Part shown: positions 52,673 through 63,760 of the stretch, piece by piece
How positions within the stretch are numbered: the first letter of the stretch is position 1
Layout of the letters: each line of letters begins with the position of its first letter
Source of the DNA: Zygnema cylindricum
Lineage: Eukaryota > Streptophyta > Zygnematophyceae > Zygnematales > Zygnemataceae
Reading direction: 5' to 3'
Length of the DNA: 64,000 nucleotides
NCBI GenBank assembly: GCA_037447655.1
Contig: JBBHKE010002193.1
Coordinates: forward strand, 101,001-165,000
Program-made: the position numbers and the translations under genes
The notes under the pieces: model-generated
What the model saw: only the letters and a program-made list of their open reading frames with translations
Told to the model about the DNA's origin: nothing
Databases searched by the model: none

Positions 52673-53610
52673 TGCAAGAGGAGAACCTACAGTAGTAGTG
52701 GAAGTAGACATGTAAACAACAGAAACTATCAAGGACCTTCTTCAACATCTAACTTCCTGCTAACACAGAGTTTCTCTCAAGTAGCTAATTTTCACCAAAT
52801 TCAGCACGGCAATCCACTATATAACAATCTGACAATTCGCAAAATTACACCCTAGTTGACTTAGTAAACCATAAGATATGATATTTGGAAGTTTCCTAAT
52901 AACTGCCCTTAGATTATCATAGTCCCAAAATTGGGTACTGACAATTATCTAAATCCTAAACTATATACTCAAAGTGAGTATCTACTACTTACCATCAAAT
53001 CAGATGTTTACACTTGAAACTACAATACAATACTATTCTATGACAAAATATCTATATTGTACGTCATTGTACCATGAGTACTTCCAAAACCGTAATTGCT
53101 ACTTTCCCAAAACTAGATAGTGAAACACTAATTTTTATCAAGCTAAACTACAAATCAATGTTTTACATATATATACAAATATATGACCGTAAAATAAATA
53201 TTTCAGGCACTTAGTAAGCAGTGGTCACTAAAGTCCAACCGACTGTGGTCGTGTAGTACGAATAACCTGAGTGCGTATGCGTGTGCTTCGTCACTTGTGG
53301 TTCCGCATGAATTGCGTCCATCAACACGATTCGAATCAATGGTGACTGTGGGATACCATACCATAAATTTCCCGGTATGTGGTTCAATCTCCATTCGTCC
53401 GATTCTGCGAATCCGCTCATCTGATGCGTGACACGAGTAAATGGTCGTCGGCGCCATTCCAGAAAACCTGCATAGCCTTCACTTGCCGACACCTATACCT
53501 CTGGAAGTTTAACATACTAAAAATTACTTCTGCCACTATCACACTATTCAAGGTAAGTATTACAGCATGCTTCTACAAAAACATTCTAAGTCCTTAATCC
53601 TCCCCACACA
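52673..53610 (-). repeat. 3' LTR of the minus-strand copia element 3 (approximate)
   Basis: On the minus strand it begins TGTGTGGGGAGGATTAAGG (53610) and continues AGGACTTAGAATGTTTTTG and GGAATGGCGCCGACGACC, shared with LTR-like repeats D. The far end is approximate. The 94-codon frame at 53211-53492 lies inside the LTR and is not a gene. Confidence 0.5.
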
Positions 53611-53672
53611 GCTCTATCCACCAAAACTAAAGATTTCATATTCCAAATCTCCCCTAAATCTTTAGTCTCAGT

Positions 53673-53823
53673 TACTCAATTAACCCAATAGTCTTTCTGG
53701 AATACTGCAACTTAGGAGCAGGAAAAGCTTTAGATAACATGTCAGCCACCATCTTCTCATCGGGCAAATAACACAATTTTATGCTTTTGCAAGCACATTT
53801 TCTATGACAAAATGAAGTCTAAC
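53673..53823 (-). pseudogene. Copia element 3 RNase H, C-terminal half
   Basis: Minus strand: VRLHFVIENVLAKAIKLCYL, PDEKMVADMLSKAFP, APKLQYSRKTIGLIE and TAA. It is continuous in frame with CDNQEAIAVASNCSHHF..NHMD at 60265-60330 once element 2 is removed. Confidence 0.8.
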
Positions 53824-54872
53824 TGTAGACATTGATGGTTCTTTTAGTATTTTCTAGGTCTAAAATAAAGTGCTAAAAAAGAAGCCAAGGCAGTCTGTCT
53901 CTAACTTCTCTCTCCAACTCCCACACTTGTTGCGGTCACTGAGAAGTTAGAGAGGAAGCTTGTGCCATGGCTACCTATGCTATCCAAAGATTTACGGGGT
54001 AGTAAATGAGTTGATTTACTAAAAGGAGAGCTGCCGGTTACAGGATTTGATCCTGATAACTACGGATTGGGTAATGCCGCCGGTAGCCAGTAGCCTCATC
54101 CATTTAGTATAAGATCAGTGGGAGACGATATATGGTTTAACAAATATATAAACGTTTACATATAGGCTAATTCATTTAACGGCAACTATATACGTGATAC
54201 ATAGAGTGACTTATGAAAATTACGGATTACAAGTAAGAAGAAAAAATAAGTACAGCGCATTTGTTTCGATAGCGAAACAAATACATCACAAATATTTATG
54301 ACGGCTATGATTGAAATCCGCATTCAATCGGACGGCCGGAAATAATGCCGAGATCGCGGAAGAAGATTTCGACAGTTTATGGTCGCCGCCACATCAAATG
54401 ACACGTGGCACCACGACATTGAATTTCGGCATCTCCAGGGATTACGGAAACGAATCCTGATAAGACACGTGTTGATATTTTGGTCATGTCGTACAATGTT
54501 CGTACATAAAGTACACTGACAACTGTACCTTCGTGCGCGATACTGTAATATGATTGGTGCCGTACGTTAGTAGAGAGTTTAGAGAGAAATAGGACTTAAA
54601 AAAAATTGGTAGATAGGACCCTCGCTCCCAGAGAGCTAATGTACAAAAGGTCAACTTTGACCCTCTATAACTTACTGCTTAGGGGAGCAAATTTAGAGAT
54701 TCTTTCTGCTACCAACTGAGGGGAGTCTTGCCTTCACAAGGGTGCAGGTGGTCAGAGTTTTTGTCGGCTTGGGTGGTAGTTATTCTTTCTGAAAGACGAA
54801 GGGATCAGGGTTATCCTAGAGGCTTCTTCCAAGCTGTCCATTTCGAGGACCTATAGAGGTCTCAAAGTTGCA
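53824..54872 (+). repeat. 5' LTR of copia element 2
   Basis: It begins TGTAGACATTGATGG and ends GGTCTCAAAGTTGCA. It contains one hairpin unit GCGCATTTGTTTCGATAGCG at about 54257 and the GGATTTGATCCTG block. Confidence 0.85.
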
Positions 54873-54876
54873 AGTT

Positions 54877-55830
54877 ATGGGCCCACCCTCTAAGCTACCC
54901 ATATTTAATGGATATAGCTTCATATTTTGGGAAAGTATGATGAGAGGAGCTCTATGCGAGAAAAGGTTTTGGGGGATAGTGAGTGGACGAGTGGTGCTTC
55001 CATCAAATCTTGGAATCCCTCCAGGGTTTGGAGGAAGGAGATTGACAAGGAAAGCAGATCCATCTTCAACAGAGGAGACAAAGGAAAGAGAGGTGGTGGA
55101 CAAAGGTATGAAGAAGGAGATGACCACACCAATAGCAAATGGTTTGACATTCATGTCACCTATACCGAGAAACGAGGATAATGATACAAAAAACCTGGGA
55201 CTTCAACAATTTGGCGGCAAAGCACTTTATCCTCCACCATTTTATTCAAGGACTTGCATGTCCTCATTTAAAGGTAGAAAGGGCATCCGATCTTTAGATG
55301 GCTCTCATAAAGATGTACGGAAGTAGTATGATTCAGCAACAACAATTGGCTGATCAGAAAGTTAAGGAGTATGTATACAAAGGGGGGAAGATATTGGATT
55401 TTTGCAATGAGCTTGCTACACATTTCATGGAGCTAAAGAGTGCTGGAAAAGATTTTAGTGAAAAAAAAAAGGTTAACTATCTACTGATGAAGTTACCCGA
55501 TGAGTTCGAGAACATAGTCAACTGTGTGCAGGACTTGCCGAACTCAAGGTGGATATGGAACTCAGTGGTAGGAAAGATTCTCGTTCGGAAGAATACAATT
55601 GAGATCCGAAGGGGAGGAAAGAGTGGGCAAGCCTTGGCAGTTGGGACCGACTGGAGGAACAACGAATCCCGGAGACCGGTCGGAAATTACAGAGGGGGGG
55701 AGCAGAAAAATCGAACTGACGAGTTTGGACCAATGGCTCCCAAGGGTTTATGTTATTTATATAAGATACCAGGGCACTATATGGCCGAGTGCACTAAGCT
55801 AACCGAGCTTTGGTTAAAGAAGGGGTAAAC
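54877..55830 (+). pseudogene. Copia element 2 Gag
   Basis: From ATG at 54877, PPSKLPIFNGYSFIFWESMM and ALCEKRFWGIVSG. A frame change near 55300 is followed by ELATHFMELKSAGKDFSEKK, LPDEFENIVNCVQDLPNSRW and the zinc knuckle CYLYKIPGHYMAEC (55750-55791). The second Cys of the knuckle is Tyr. TAA follows at 55826-55828. Confidence 0.8.
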
Positions 55831-57100
55831 TAGTGGAACCTCGAGAGGAAAGAAAAAGGCCCTTATGACACAGGTACATGAGGTGGAATCCGAAGACGAG
55901 GACGATGAGCTCCTATTGGAAAAGAAGTTGGAAGCGACAAACGAGGTACAAATTCCACGAAAGCACAAATATGCTTTCAGTGGATTGAAAGGTGAAGCAG
56001 GCTGGATTGTAGATTTAGGTGCCTCCATGCACATGTGTAAGGATAAACACCTGTTCACTAAGATAAGAAGGATTCCCACTTTAGAGATAAAGTGCGGGGA
56101 TGGCAGGATTGTCACTACTACTCTTGTAGGATCGGTAGATCTGAAAGTGTTAGTAAAAGGAAAGACATCCATAGTTACATTCTTCGATGTATTGTTTATT
56201 CCGGAGCGGAAAAAAAACCTCATCTCTACGTCTGTATTAGATGATAATGGTTTTGATGCTAGCACTAGGAAAGGAGTCTTTACTACTAGTTTTGAGCAGG
56301 AATATTATTTTACTGCAGAAAAAGGTAGCGAAGAGATAATTAGGCTGCTTTTCACCAATGAAAAGAAGAAACTTTATTATGCTGGTGTTCATGATATAAT
56401 GATGTGGCATAAGAGGCTTTGGCATGTGAATCTAGATAAGCTAAGAGAGATGAAGATGGGAGTGGAGGAAGGAATTCAATTCGGTGAGAGTGAAAATCTA
56501 AGCGATTGTAGTGGATGTGCTCAAGGTAAATCACACAGATTGCCCTTTCCCAAAACAGCCACCTATAGGGGAGAAAAAATTCTACATTTAGTACACACAG
56601 ATATTTAGTGACCGGCCAAAGTGCCCTCAGCGAGGGGGAAGAGATTTATGATGACTATCACTGATGATTGGTCTTGGTATTCTAGGGTGTATTTTTTGAA
56701 AAACAAGTTAAAAGCCCAAGATTGTTTTAGACAGTATAAAGCATGGAGCGAAAAACTCTATGAAACTCTAATCAAGAGAGTAAGGGGTGACAATCATGGA
56801 GAGTATACTTCTAACCAGTTTAAGGATTTTTTGAGGGAAGATGGAGTCTAACACCAAAAGATAGTTCTAGTAAACCGGGAACAGAATGGGGTAGCTGAAA
56901 GATTAAATTGGACACTAAGTGATAGTGATAAAACTATGTTGTCGGATAAGAAGATTGGAAAAAGGTTTTGGGCAGAAGTAATGAACTGTGCTAATTACCT
57001 CAAAAATTGAGTTCTTACTTCGGCTATAAAAATCAAACGCCTTATGAGAGATGTACCGGCTGGAAACGGGACATATCTCACTTAATGGTTTTCGGCAGGC
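55829..57100 (+). pseudogene. Copia element 2 protease-integrase
   Basis: Protease: GWIVDLGASMHMCKDKHLF (active site D-L-G, Ser lost) and FDVLFIPERKKNLISTSVLD. Pre-integrase: MMWHKRLWHVNLDKLREM and CSGCAQGKSHRLPFPK, intact. TAG at 56606-56608 replaces the Trp of H-T-D-I-W-G. Then TDDWSWYSRVYFLKNKLKAQ and GDNHGEYTSNQFKDFLRED (second Asp kept, next Gly is His). TAA at 56849-56851 replaces Gln, and NGVAERLNWT keeps the Glu. Confidence 0.8.
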
Positions 57101-58425
57101 AAGTATTCTGTCTAGATACAGATCGGTCTAATTAGAAGCTAAATCCTAAAGGAAAACCGGGATACTTCTTAGGATATGATGAGGATGTTAAAGGATATAG
57201 AGTTTATGATCTAAACGGGTTGATATAATCTTAGTAAAGCATCTAGTAGTTATGGATGAAGAAAAGTGTGTGGATCCCTTCAAGTATACAAAGTTAGTAA
57301 AAATCAGATTTGAGTCAAAAAATTCCAATGACTTTGAGCTTCATAACTATCCAGGTTTTAGAGAAGATAACATTGTTGCAAGTACAAATCAGACCAAAAT
57401 GGACTCGGCTGCGGAAACTCCAGTGACAACTCTACCTGCAGCCGAAAACGTGGTGGAAATTGATTCAAAATCAAGGGATAGGGGAGAAGCCGAGATTGTT
57501 TAAAATGACCCACGAGAACCATCTATTCAAGCTATAGATTTTGAGGGGGGAAGGAGAAGTAGCAAAAGATTGCAATAAAAACAAGTTTATAACAAGGTAA
57601 CAAAACTATCTTATCAAGATGAACCTCAAACTTATGGAGAGGCGATGACTTGTCTTGAAATGAACCGGTGGGATACAACCATCAATGAGGAGATGGCCTC
57701 AATTATGGTAGCCGATACTTGGGAGCTGGTGGAATGTCCATCTAAGCGAAAACGAATTGGTTGTAAGTGGGTTGTCAAATTAAAACTGAACCCGAATAAC
57801 ACCATTGACCATTACAAAGCTTAATTAGTGGCAAAAGGATTTACATAGAAAGAAAGAATCAACTACGAGGAAACCTTTGCCCCAGTCGTCAGATTTCCCT
57901 TCGTCCGCATACTTCTCTGTCTGACACCAGCAGAAGACATGGAAGTGCACAAGATGGACAACAAGACAACCTTTTTGCATGGAGAATTGGAAGAGGAGAT
58001 CTTCATGCGACATCCCGAAGGATTTGTGGAGGAAAGAGCGAGAGTAAGGTACGCCGGCTGATTAAATCTCTTTATGGTTTGAAACAGGCGCCTTGACACT
58101 GAAATAAGAAGCTTGATGAGTTTCTTACCGGTCTAGGATATATCCAAATCAGCTCAGATCACTCAATCTATGTTTTCGAAGATGAGAAGGTTTTATATTT
58201 ATTGCAATTTATGTTGATGATTTGCTCGTTTTAAGTAAATCAATGGAAAAAATTAATAAACTGAAAACCGATCTTAAGGGGAGATTTGAAATGAAGGATA
58301 TGGGGCAAGCAAAATTTATTTTGGGAATTCAAGTAGAGAGAGACCGAAAAAGAAAAATTATAAGATTGACTCTACAGAAAGCAATAGGGAACATTTTGAA
58401 AAAAATTCAAATGGATAAAGCTAAT
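57101..58425 (+). pseudogene. Copia element 2 linker and reverse transcriptase
   Basis: Linker as in element 1 (EIDSKSRDRGEAE, SSKRLQ). RT blocks WVVKLKLNPNNTIDHYK, NYEETFAPVVRFPFVRILL and TTFLHGELEEEIFMRHPEGF are present with shifts. Stops at 58094-58096 and 58100-58102 replace the same two Trp codons as in element 1. The catalytic YVDD at 58210-58221 is intact. Confidence 0.78.
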
Positions 58426-59215
58426 AGTTGTACAACTCCAATGGAGTTGAAGAAGGGAAGTGAGGGGAGTGAGGAAGGAGGAGTCATAGTCTTAGACAAG
58501 GAATTATATCCAGAAGAATAGAAGTTCATGCAGACTATTCTTTACAGGCAAGTAGTGGGAAATCTAATCTATTTTATGAATTCTACCCGGCCGGATTTAG
58601 CTGCAGCAGTAGGAGTGCTAAGTAGAAGTCTAAATGCTCCCACTAAGAAGGATTGGGAGGCAGCTAAGAGAGTCCTTAGATATTTGGTAGGAACTATAGA
58701 TCTATGGTTGCATTTGGGTGGGGAGAATACTGACATCACTACTTGGAGTGATGCCACTTATGGTGATGCTCCGATGAGGAGATGTACTTCTGGATATGTA
58801 TTATATGTGGGTGATGGGGCTTGCTGTTGGAGTAGCAAACAGTAAAAGGTTATTTCTCAGTCCACCATAGAGGCTGAGTATATGGCCTTTTGCTCTACTG
58901 TAAAAGAATTGATGTGGGTCAAGTCTTTGCTTGGTGAGCTTAGTCACCTTAAGAGTGGTGTGCAAGTTTTTTTTTGTGATAATCAGGCAGCGATCGCTAT
59001 TTTTGCCAATCCTAAACATCATTTTAAAGCCAAACACTTGGACATTAGACTCAGATTTGTTAGAGAATGTAGAAAACAAAATAATCAGTTTAGAGTACCG
59101 ACCAAATAGCGAGATGGAAGCAGATATGATGACCAAACCTGTGCCTTTCCCTAAGCTTATTTTCTGCAGAGAGAAGTGTGGTCTACAAAAAAAAGTGACT
59201 AGAAACAAAGGGGAG
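58426..59215 (+). pseudogene. Copia element 2 RNase H
   Basis: The TAG at 58519-58521 is the same as in element 1. Then YRQVVGNLIYFMNSTRPDLA, TWSDATYGDAPMRRCTSGY, a stop after SSKQ (58843-58845), AEYMAFCSTVKELMWVKSLL, FFCDNQAAIAIFANPKHHF, and a frameshift in the final KHLDIRLRFV..VENKIISLEY block. Confidence 0.8.
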
Positions 59216-60264
59216 TGTAGAAATTGATGGTTCTTTTAGTATTTTGTAGGTCTAAAATAAAGTGCAGAAAAAGAAGCCAAGGCAGTTTGTCTCTAACTTC
59301 TCTCTCCAACTCCCACACTTGTTGTAATCACTGAGAATTTTGAGAGGAAGCTAGTGCCATGGTTGCCTATTCTATCCAGAGATTTACGGGGTAGTAAAGT
59401 AGTTGATTTACTAAAAAGAGAGCAGCTGGTTACAGGATTTGATCCTGGTAACTGCGGATGGGTAATGCCGCCGGTAGCCGGTAGCCTCATCGATTTAGTA
59501 TAGGATTAGTGGTAGACGATATAGGGTTTAACAAATATATAAACGTTTACATATAGGCTAATTCATTTGACGCGAACTATATACGCGATACATAGAGTGA
59601 GTTATGAAAAGTAAGGATTACGAGTACGTAGAAGAAATAAGTACCGCGCATTTGTTCCGATAGCGAAAAAAATACATCGCAAATATTTATGACGACTATG
59701 ATTGAAATTGGCATTCAATCGTACGGCCGGAAAAAATGCCGAGATCGCGGAAGAAGATTTCGGCGGTTTATGGTCGCCGCCACATCAGATGACACGTGGC
59801 ACCACGACATTGGATTTCGGCATCTCCAAGGATTATGAAAATGAATCCAGATAAGTCACGTGTCGACATTTTAGTCATGTCGTACAATGTTCGTACATAA
59901 AGTACACCGACAGCTGTACCTTTTTGTACGGTTCAATAATATGATTGGTGCCGTTCGTCAATAGATAGAGTTTTAGAGAGAGATAGGATTTAGAAAAATT
60001 TGGTAGATAGGACCCTCTCTCCTATAGAGCTCTGTACAAAAGGACAACTTTGACCCTACGTAACTTACTGCTCAGGGGAGCAAATTCAGAGATTCTTTTT
60101 GCTATCGACTCAAGAAAGTCTTTCCTTTATAGGGTGCAGGTGGTCAGAGTTTTTGACTGCCATGGTGGTAGTTATTCTTTTTGAAACACGAAGGGGTCAG
60201 GGTAATCATAGAGGCTTCTTGCAAGCTGTCCATTCTGAGGACCTATGGAGGTCACAGAGTTGCA
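59216..60264 (+). repeat. 3' LTR of copia element 2
   Basis: It begins TGTAGAAATTGATGG after AAGGGGAG and ends GGTCACAGAGTTGCA. It matches the 5' LTR closely with scattered differences. Confidence 0.85.
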
Positions 60265-61600
60265 ATCCATGTGATTGCTCTTAAAGTGGTGACTACAGTT
60301 AGAGGCAACAGCAATTGCTTCCTGGTTATCACATTAGATTACTTTAGCCCCTATATGCATGTAGCCATGTTCTTCTATAATGGACTCGACCCATAGAAGT
60401 TCTTTTCGAGGGCAGAAAGATGTGCCATATATTTGGAATCCATCGTAGATTGGGTTGAAACCTTAGGTAGTTTGCTGCTCCTTCAGCAAGTTCCATCTCC
60501 AATCTTCGGAACAAAGTTGGTTGTAGATATCTTGCTTAGCATATCCCCATAATTAGCATCGTTCCAAGTTTGTAACTTCACTTTCCCTCCTCCGAGGACA
60601 ACCTTGAGATTTTGAGTACTTGCTTGATATCTCAAAACCCTTTTTTTTGCTTCTCAATCTGCCCTTTTAGGATTCTGCAGTCCCTTACTCAAGACCGTTA
60701 TAGCTAATGCAATATCGGGTCTTTTAGAGTTCATACAGTATATAAGAATTCAAACTACTTGTGTGTATGGCTTTGAAGCCATAAACTCTTCTTCTCGTGA
60801 CTTTAGACTTTGGCTAATAATTATGCTTAAGTATGAGTCACTTCCCTCCAATTTTTGTTTGAATTCCATAGGTGTTACCAATCCTTTTACCTCATTCTTT
60901 TCAAAATTTTCCAGCATATTACCTATTGCTTCTTTCTAAGTGATAATCATCAGCTTTTTATATTTGTCTCTATTTACTTGTATGCCTAAGACATACTCAG
61001 CCTGATTGAGGCCATTTATCTCAAATCTAGACTTTTAAGCTATTTTGATGCGGTTTATTTGATCCATTAACTTCCTTATTAGTAATAAGTCATCCACATA
61101 TACACCTGTGTAAAGTATCCCATCTTCCCCTTGTAAGACATTAACAGAATGATTTGAACCAATTCTCTTAAAATCTAGCCTGGTCAAATATTCATCTAAC
61201 TTGAGATTACTTTGTCTATGAGCCTGTTTAAACCCTTATAGAGCTTTCATGAACTTGCAAACTAAATTTTCTATTTATTTCTCTTCATACAATTCAAACT
61301 TTTTCATATTGATCGTCTCCTTTAATTCTTCTTACAAGAAAGCAGTTTTAACATCCATTTGATGTATCTCTATATTCTCTATAACAGGTAGACTTTGCAA
61401 AATTCTGACAGTAGGAAATCCAAAAACCGGAGAGAAGTTTTCCTCAAAGTCAAAACCTTCTTTATGATTGTACCCTTTGGCTACAAGTCTTGCGTTATAT
61501 TTTTCAATGGTGTTGTCTGGGTTGAGCTTCATGTTGAACACCCATTTACTACCTATGGCTTTTCTATCGGAGGAAGATCCACCAACTCCCATGTCTGCGC
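60265..61600 (-). pseudogene. Copia element 3 reverse transcriptase and RNase H (N part)
   Basis: Minus strand: GSKWVFNMKLNPDNTIEKYN, ARLVAKGYNHKEGFDFEENF, FPTVRILQSLPVIENIEIHQ and MDVKTAFL (61332-61592). Then come the catalytic VYVDDLLL (61090-61101, intact), several interrupted blocks, and CDNQEAIAVASNCSHHFKSN at 60275-60330. Stops and frame changes occur throughout. Confidence 0.78.
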
Positions 61601-62770
61601 CTCCATAATGAACTTCATTTCATTGTGTACCCCCTTGATCTAGTGATTTTTCTTGAGTGATGAGAAGGCCTCTTGAATTTTAAGAGGCTTCTATGTAGCT
61701 GCAAAAAAAAGAAAATGAGAACTTGCTTGCAGACGAGTGTTAGATCTCTTTTCCTTTGGTAATTGTGAGGCCGAAATCATTGGCAGTCTAGAATTTGTCT
61801 ATCTAATTTGAATTGTGACAAGAGTCAGATCCGATAATCTGACAGCTTGTTACAACTGTGTTAGATCCTGTGAGGATTCATTTGTACGGTTCACCCATGG
61901 ATCCGACGGAAGATGTGTCCCAAAGGAAGGTGGTTAGATTAGAAAATAAACTGGTTGCGTGTGATGAAAAATGACGTGCTCCTCATCCTTTTCTTTTGGC
62001 AGTTGATATGTTTCCTTGAAAGATCAACTGAATCCTGTTCATCTTTAATCTCTATATTCGTGGATACAACCATTTTGTTCCTTTCTACTACAAAAACTCC
62101 ATTACCTTTTGCATCATTATCATACCCCATGAAAATTTGCGATAAGCCCTTAGCTTCCATTTCCCATCTATCTTGTGAAGTATCTAAAATATAACGCTTA
62201 CTGCGAAAGACTTTAAAATGACTGACATCACGTTTCAATCATGTCGATAGCTCTTACCTTGTAGTGTTAACGGATCGAGATGCAATTATATTTTTGATAT
62301 AAACTGCAGAGTTAAGTGCATCAATCCAGAATTTTAGATCTAGACCTTTATCTGCAAGCATTGACCCTGCACTTTTTATTACCGTTCTATTAAGTATTTT
62401 AGAGTCACCATTCTGTTCAACTGTGTAAGAAACTGTCAGATTATGACTAATACCTTCCTGTAGGAGAAACTGCTTGAATTCCTTTGAAGTATATTCTCCA
62501 CCGCTGTCTGATCTCAACCCCAAGATCAATAAAGTTTTTTTGCCAACGTTTTGTAGTGTTTGAATTTAGTTAACACTTCACTCTTATGCTGCATGAAATA
62601 AACCTTCGTATACTTTGAGTATTCATCTGTGAAAGTATCCATATAGTGGACGCCCCCAGCCGATGCCACTTCGAAAGGAGCGAGAACATCCGAGTGTATA
62701 AGCTGCATAACTTTGTCCGATCTGTGTTCAAATTCTTGTGGAAATAGCAATATGTGGATCTTTCATAGTG
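61601..62770 (-). pseudogene. Copia element 3 integrase
   Basis: Minus strand: LIHSDVLAPFEVASAGGVHY, TDEYSKYTKVYFMQHKSEV, LRSDSGGEYTSKEFKQFLLQ, VEQNGDSKILNRTVIKSAGS (the catalytic Glu region reads NGDSKILNRT, so the Glu is lost), then FRSKRYILDTSQDRWEMEAK and QIFMGYDNDAKG. The first and second Asp of the triad are present. Confidence 0.78.
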
Positions 62771-63170
62771 AAAAGCCATCACATGATTTAATTGACTGAG
62801 ATGTTAAAATAAACACCGTCATCTTTTCCTAAATTCACCAGTTTCCTCATATTATCATAATTGATATGTCCTAACCTTTTATGCCATACCTCATTTTTAG
62901 ATAAAACACTTAAATAAAGAACATCATTTTCTTTGCATTCAACCATGTCCATCAGACACATTTTGCTGGCATCTCTAGTGCCTGTCACTACAACCTTGCG
63001 TAGCTTGCTAACCACTTGTTTACCCCTTTTAACGACTACCTCAAAGCCTTTACTACCAATGATGTAGAAAATAGATTCTTCTTAAAATCTAGGACATACA
63101 AAACATTGTGGAGAGTTTTTTCTACAAATTTTTCCGCCACATCTACCATTAAAGATACACCACCCTGAGC
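62771..63170 (-). pseudogene. Copia element 3 protease end and pre-integrase domain (5' truncated)
   Basis: Minus strand: LHNVLYVLDFKKNLFSIIGS (protease C-terminal box), then KGKQVVSKLRKVVV, VLSKNEVWHKRLGHINYDNM and RKLVNLGKDDGV. Gag and the protease DSG box are missing. The sequence changes at about 63170 into a different copia fragment. Confidence 0.72.
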
Positions 63171-63760
63171 TGAAGTCTAAACACTCATGCCACATTCATA
63201 GTAGAAACTCCTTGGAGATGTTTGTTGCAGATTCGTAAAAGCCGCTTTGTTCCAGCACATGTGCCACTTAGACCATATGCCTCTCTACAATATTTCAATT
63301 TTGGTGCACTCCCTCACTGTTTGTTGTCAAACTAAGTTTGGTTCACACTGAACCAAACTTCCACAAAAAAAACCAAGTACCTCAAAGACACTCCTCTCAC
63401 ATATGAGGCTTAGTAAAGACTAAAGTATTCAAAAAACACTCCACAAAAGTTTAGGACTCTACTAGCCACTTACACTATATGCCTGTCTACAAAATCTCAA
63501 TTTTGGTCACGCAAGGGTTTTGTCATCATATCTGCCAGCATTTCCTCATCGGGTAAATAGTTGAGCTACAAAATTCTAGCCATCAACTTTTCCTTGACAA
63601 AGTGTAGCTTAATACCAATATGTTTACTCTAAAATTGATGATAAAGATTAGAAGCAATAATAATAGCAGCTTGATTGTCACACCATATGACCTGCGAACT
63701 AGACTGTATAAATTTAAGTTTTTGTAAGAGAGATTTTATCCAAAGAAGTTCCTCAAACTT
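63171..63760 (-). pseudogene. Copia element 4: RNase H end with duplicated terminal box
   Basis: Minus strand: EELLWIKSLLQKLKFIQSSS, QVIWCDNQAAIIIASNLYHQF, KHIGIKLHFVKEKLMARIL and LPDEEMLADMMTKPL, the copia RNase H C-terminus. A PKL(R/K)(F/Y)CR(Q/E)AY-type box occurs twice (about 63500 and about 63290), suggesting a local duplication. Upstream on this strand the coding sequence is cut by the purine-rich face of the CT tract at 63757. Confidence 0.72.

Larger units (their letters stand above)
53824..60264 (+). mobile_element. Copia element 2, complete, inserted in element 3, no TSD
   Basis: The LTRs are 53824-54872 and 59216-60264 (1049 bp each), TGTAGA...GTTGCA. A polypurine tract ACAAAGGGGAG precedes the 3' LTR. 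The coding region is collinear with element 1 and clearly the same family, with different LTRs. The flanks GTCTAAC and ATCCATG join to restore the RNase H codons of element 3 exactly, so no 5-bp duplication exists. Many stops and frameshifts. Confidence 0.9.

Noticed and set aside
53203-53492. Minus-strand frames of 84-93 codons as a gene
   Set aside because: The same sequence recurs as non-coding LTR-like repeat at 22.3-22.7 kb without the frame.
45857-58521. TGA/TAG read as Trp (altered genetic code) from the recurrent stops in copia frames
   Set aside because: The host-gene exons use TGG for Trp, TAA stops and frameshifts also occur in the elements, and element 2 has TGG at several of the positions. 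Decay is simpler.
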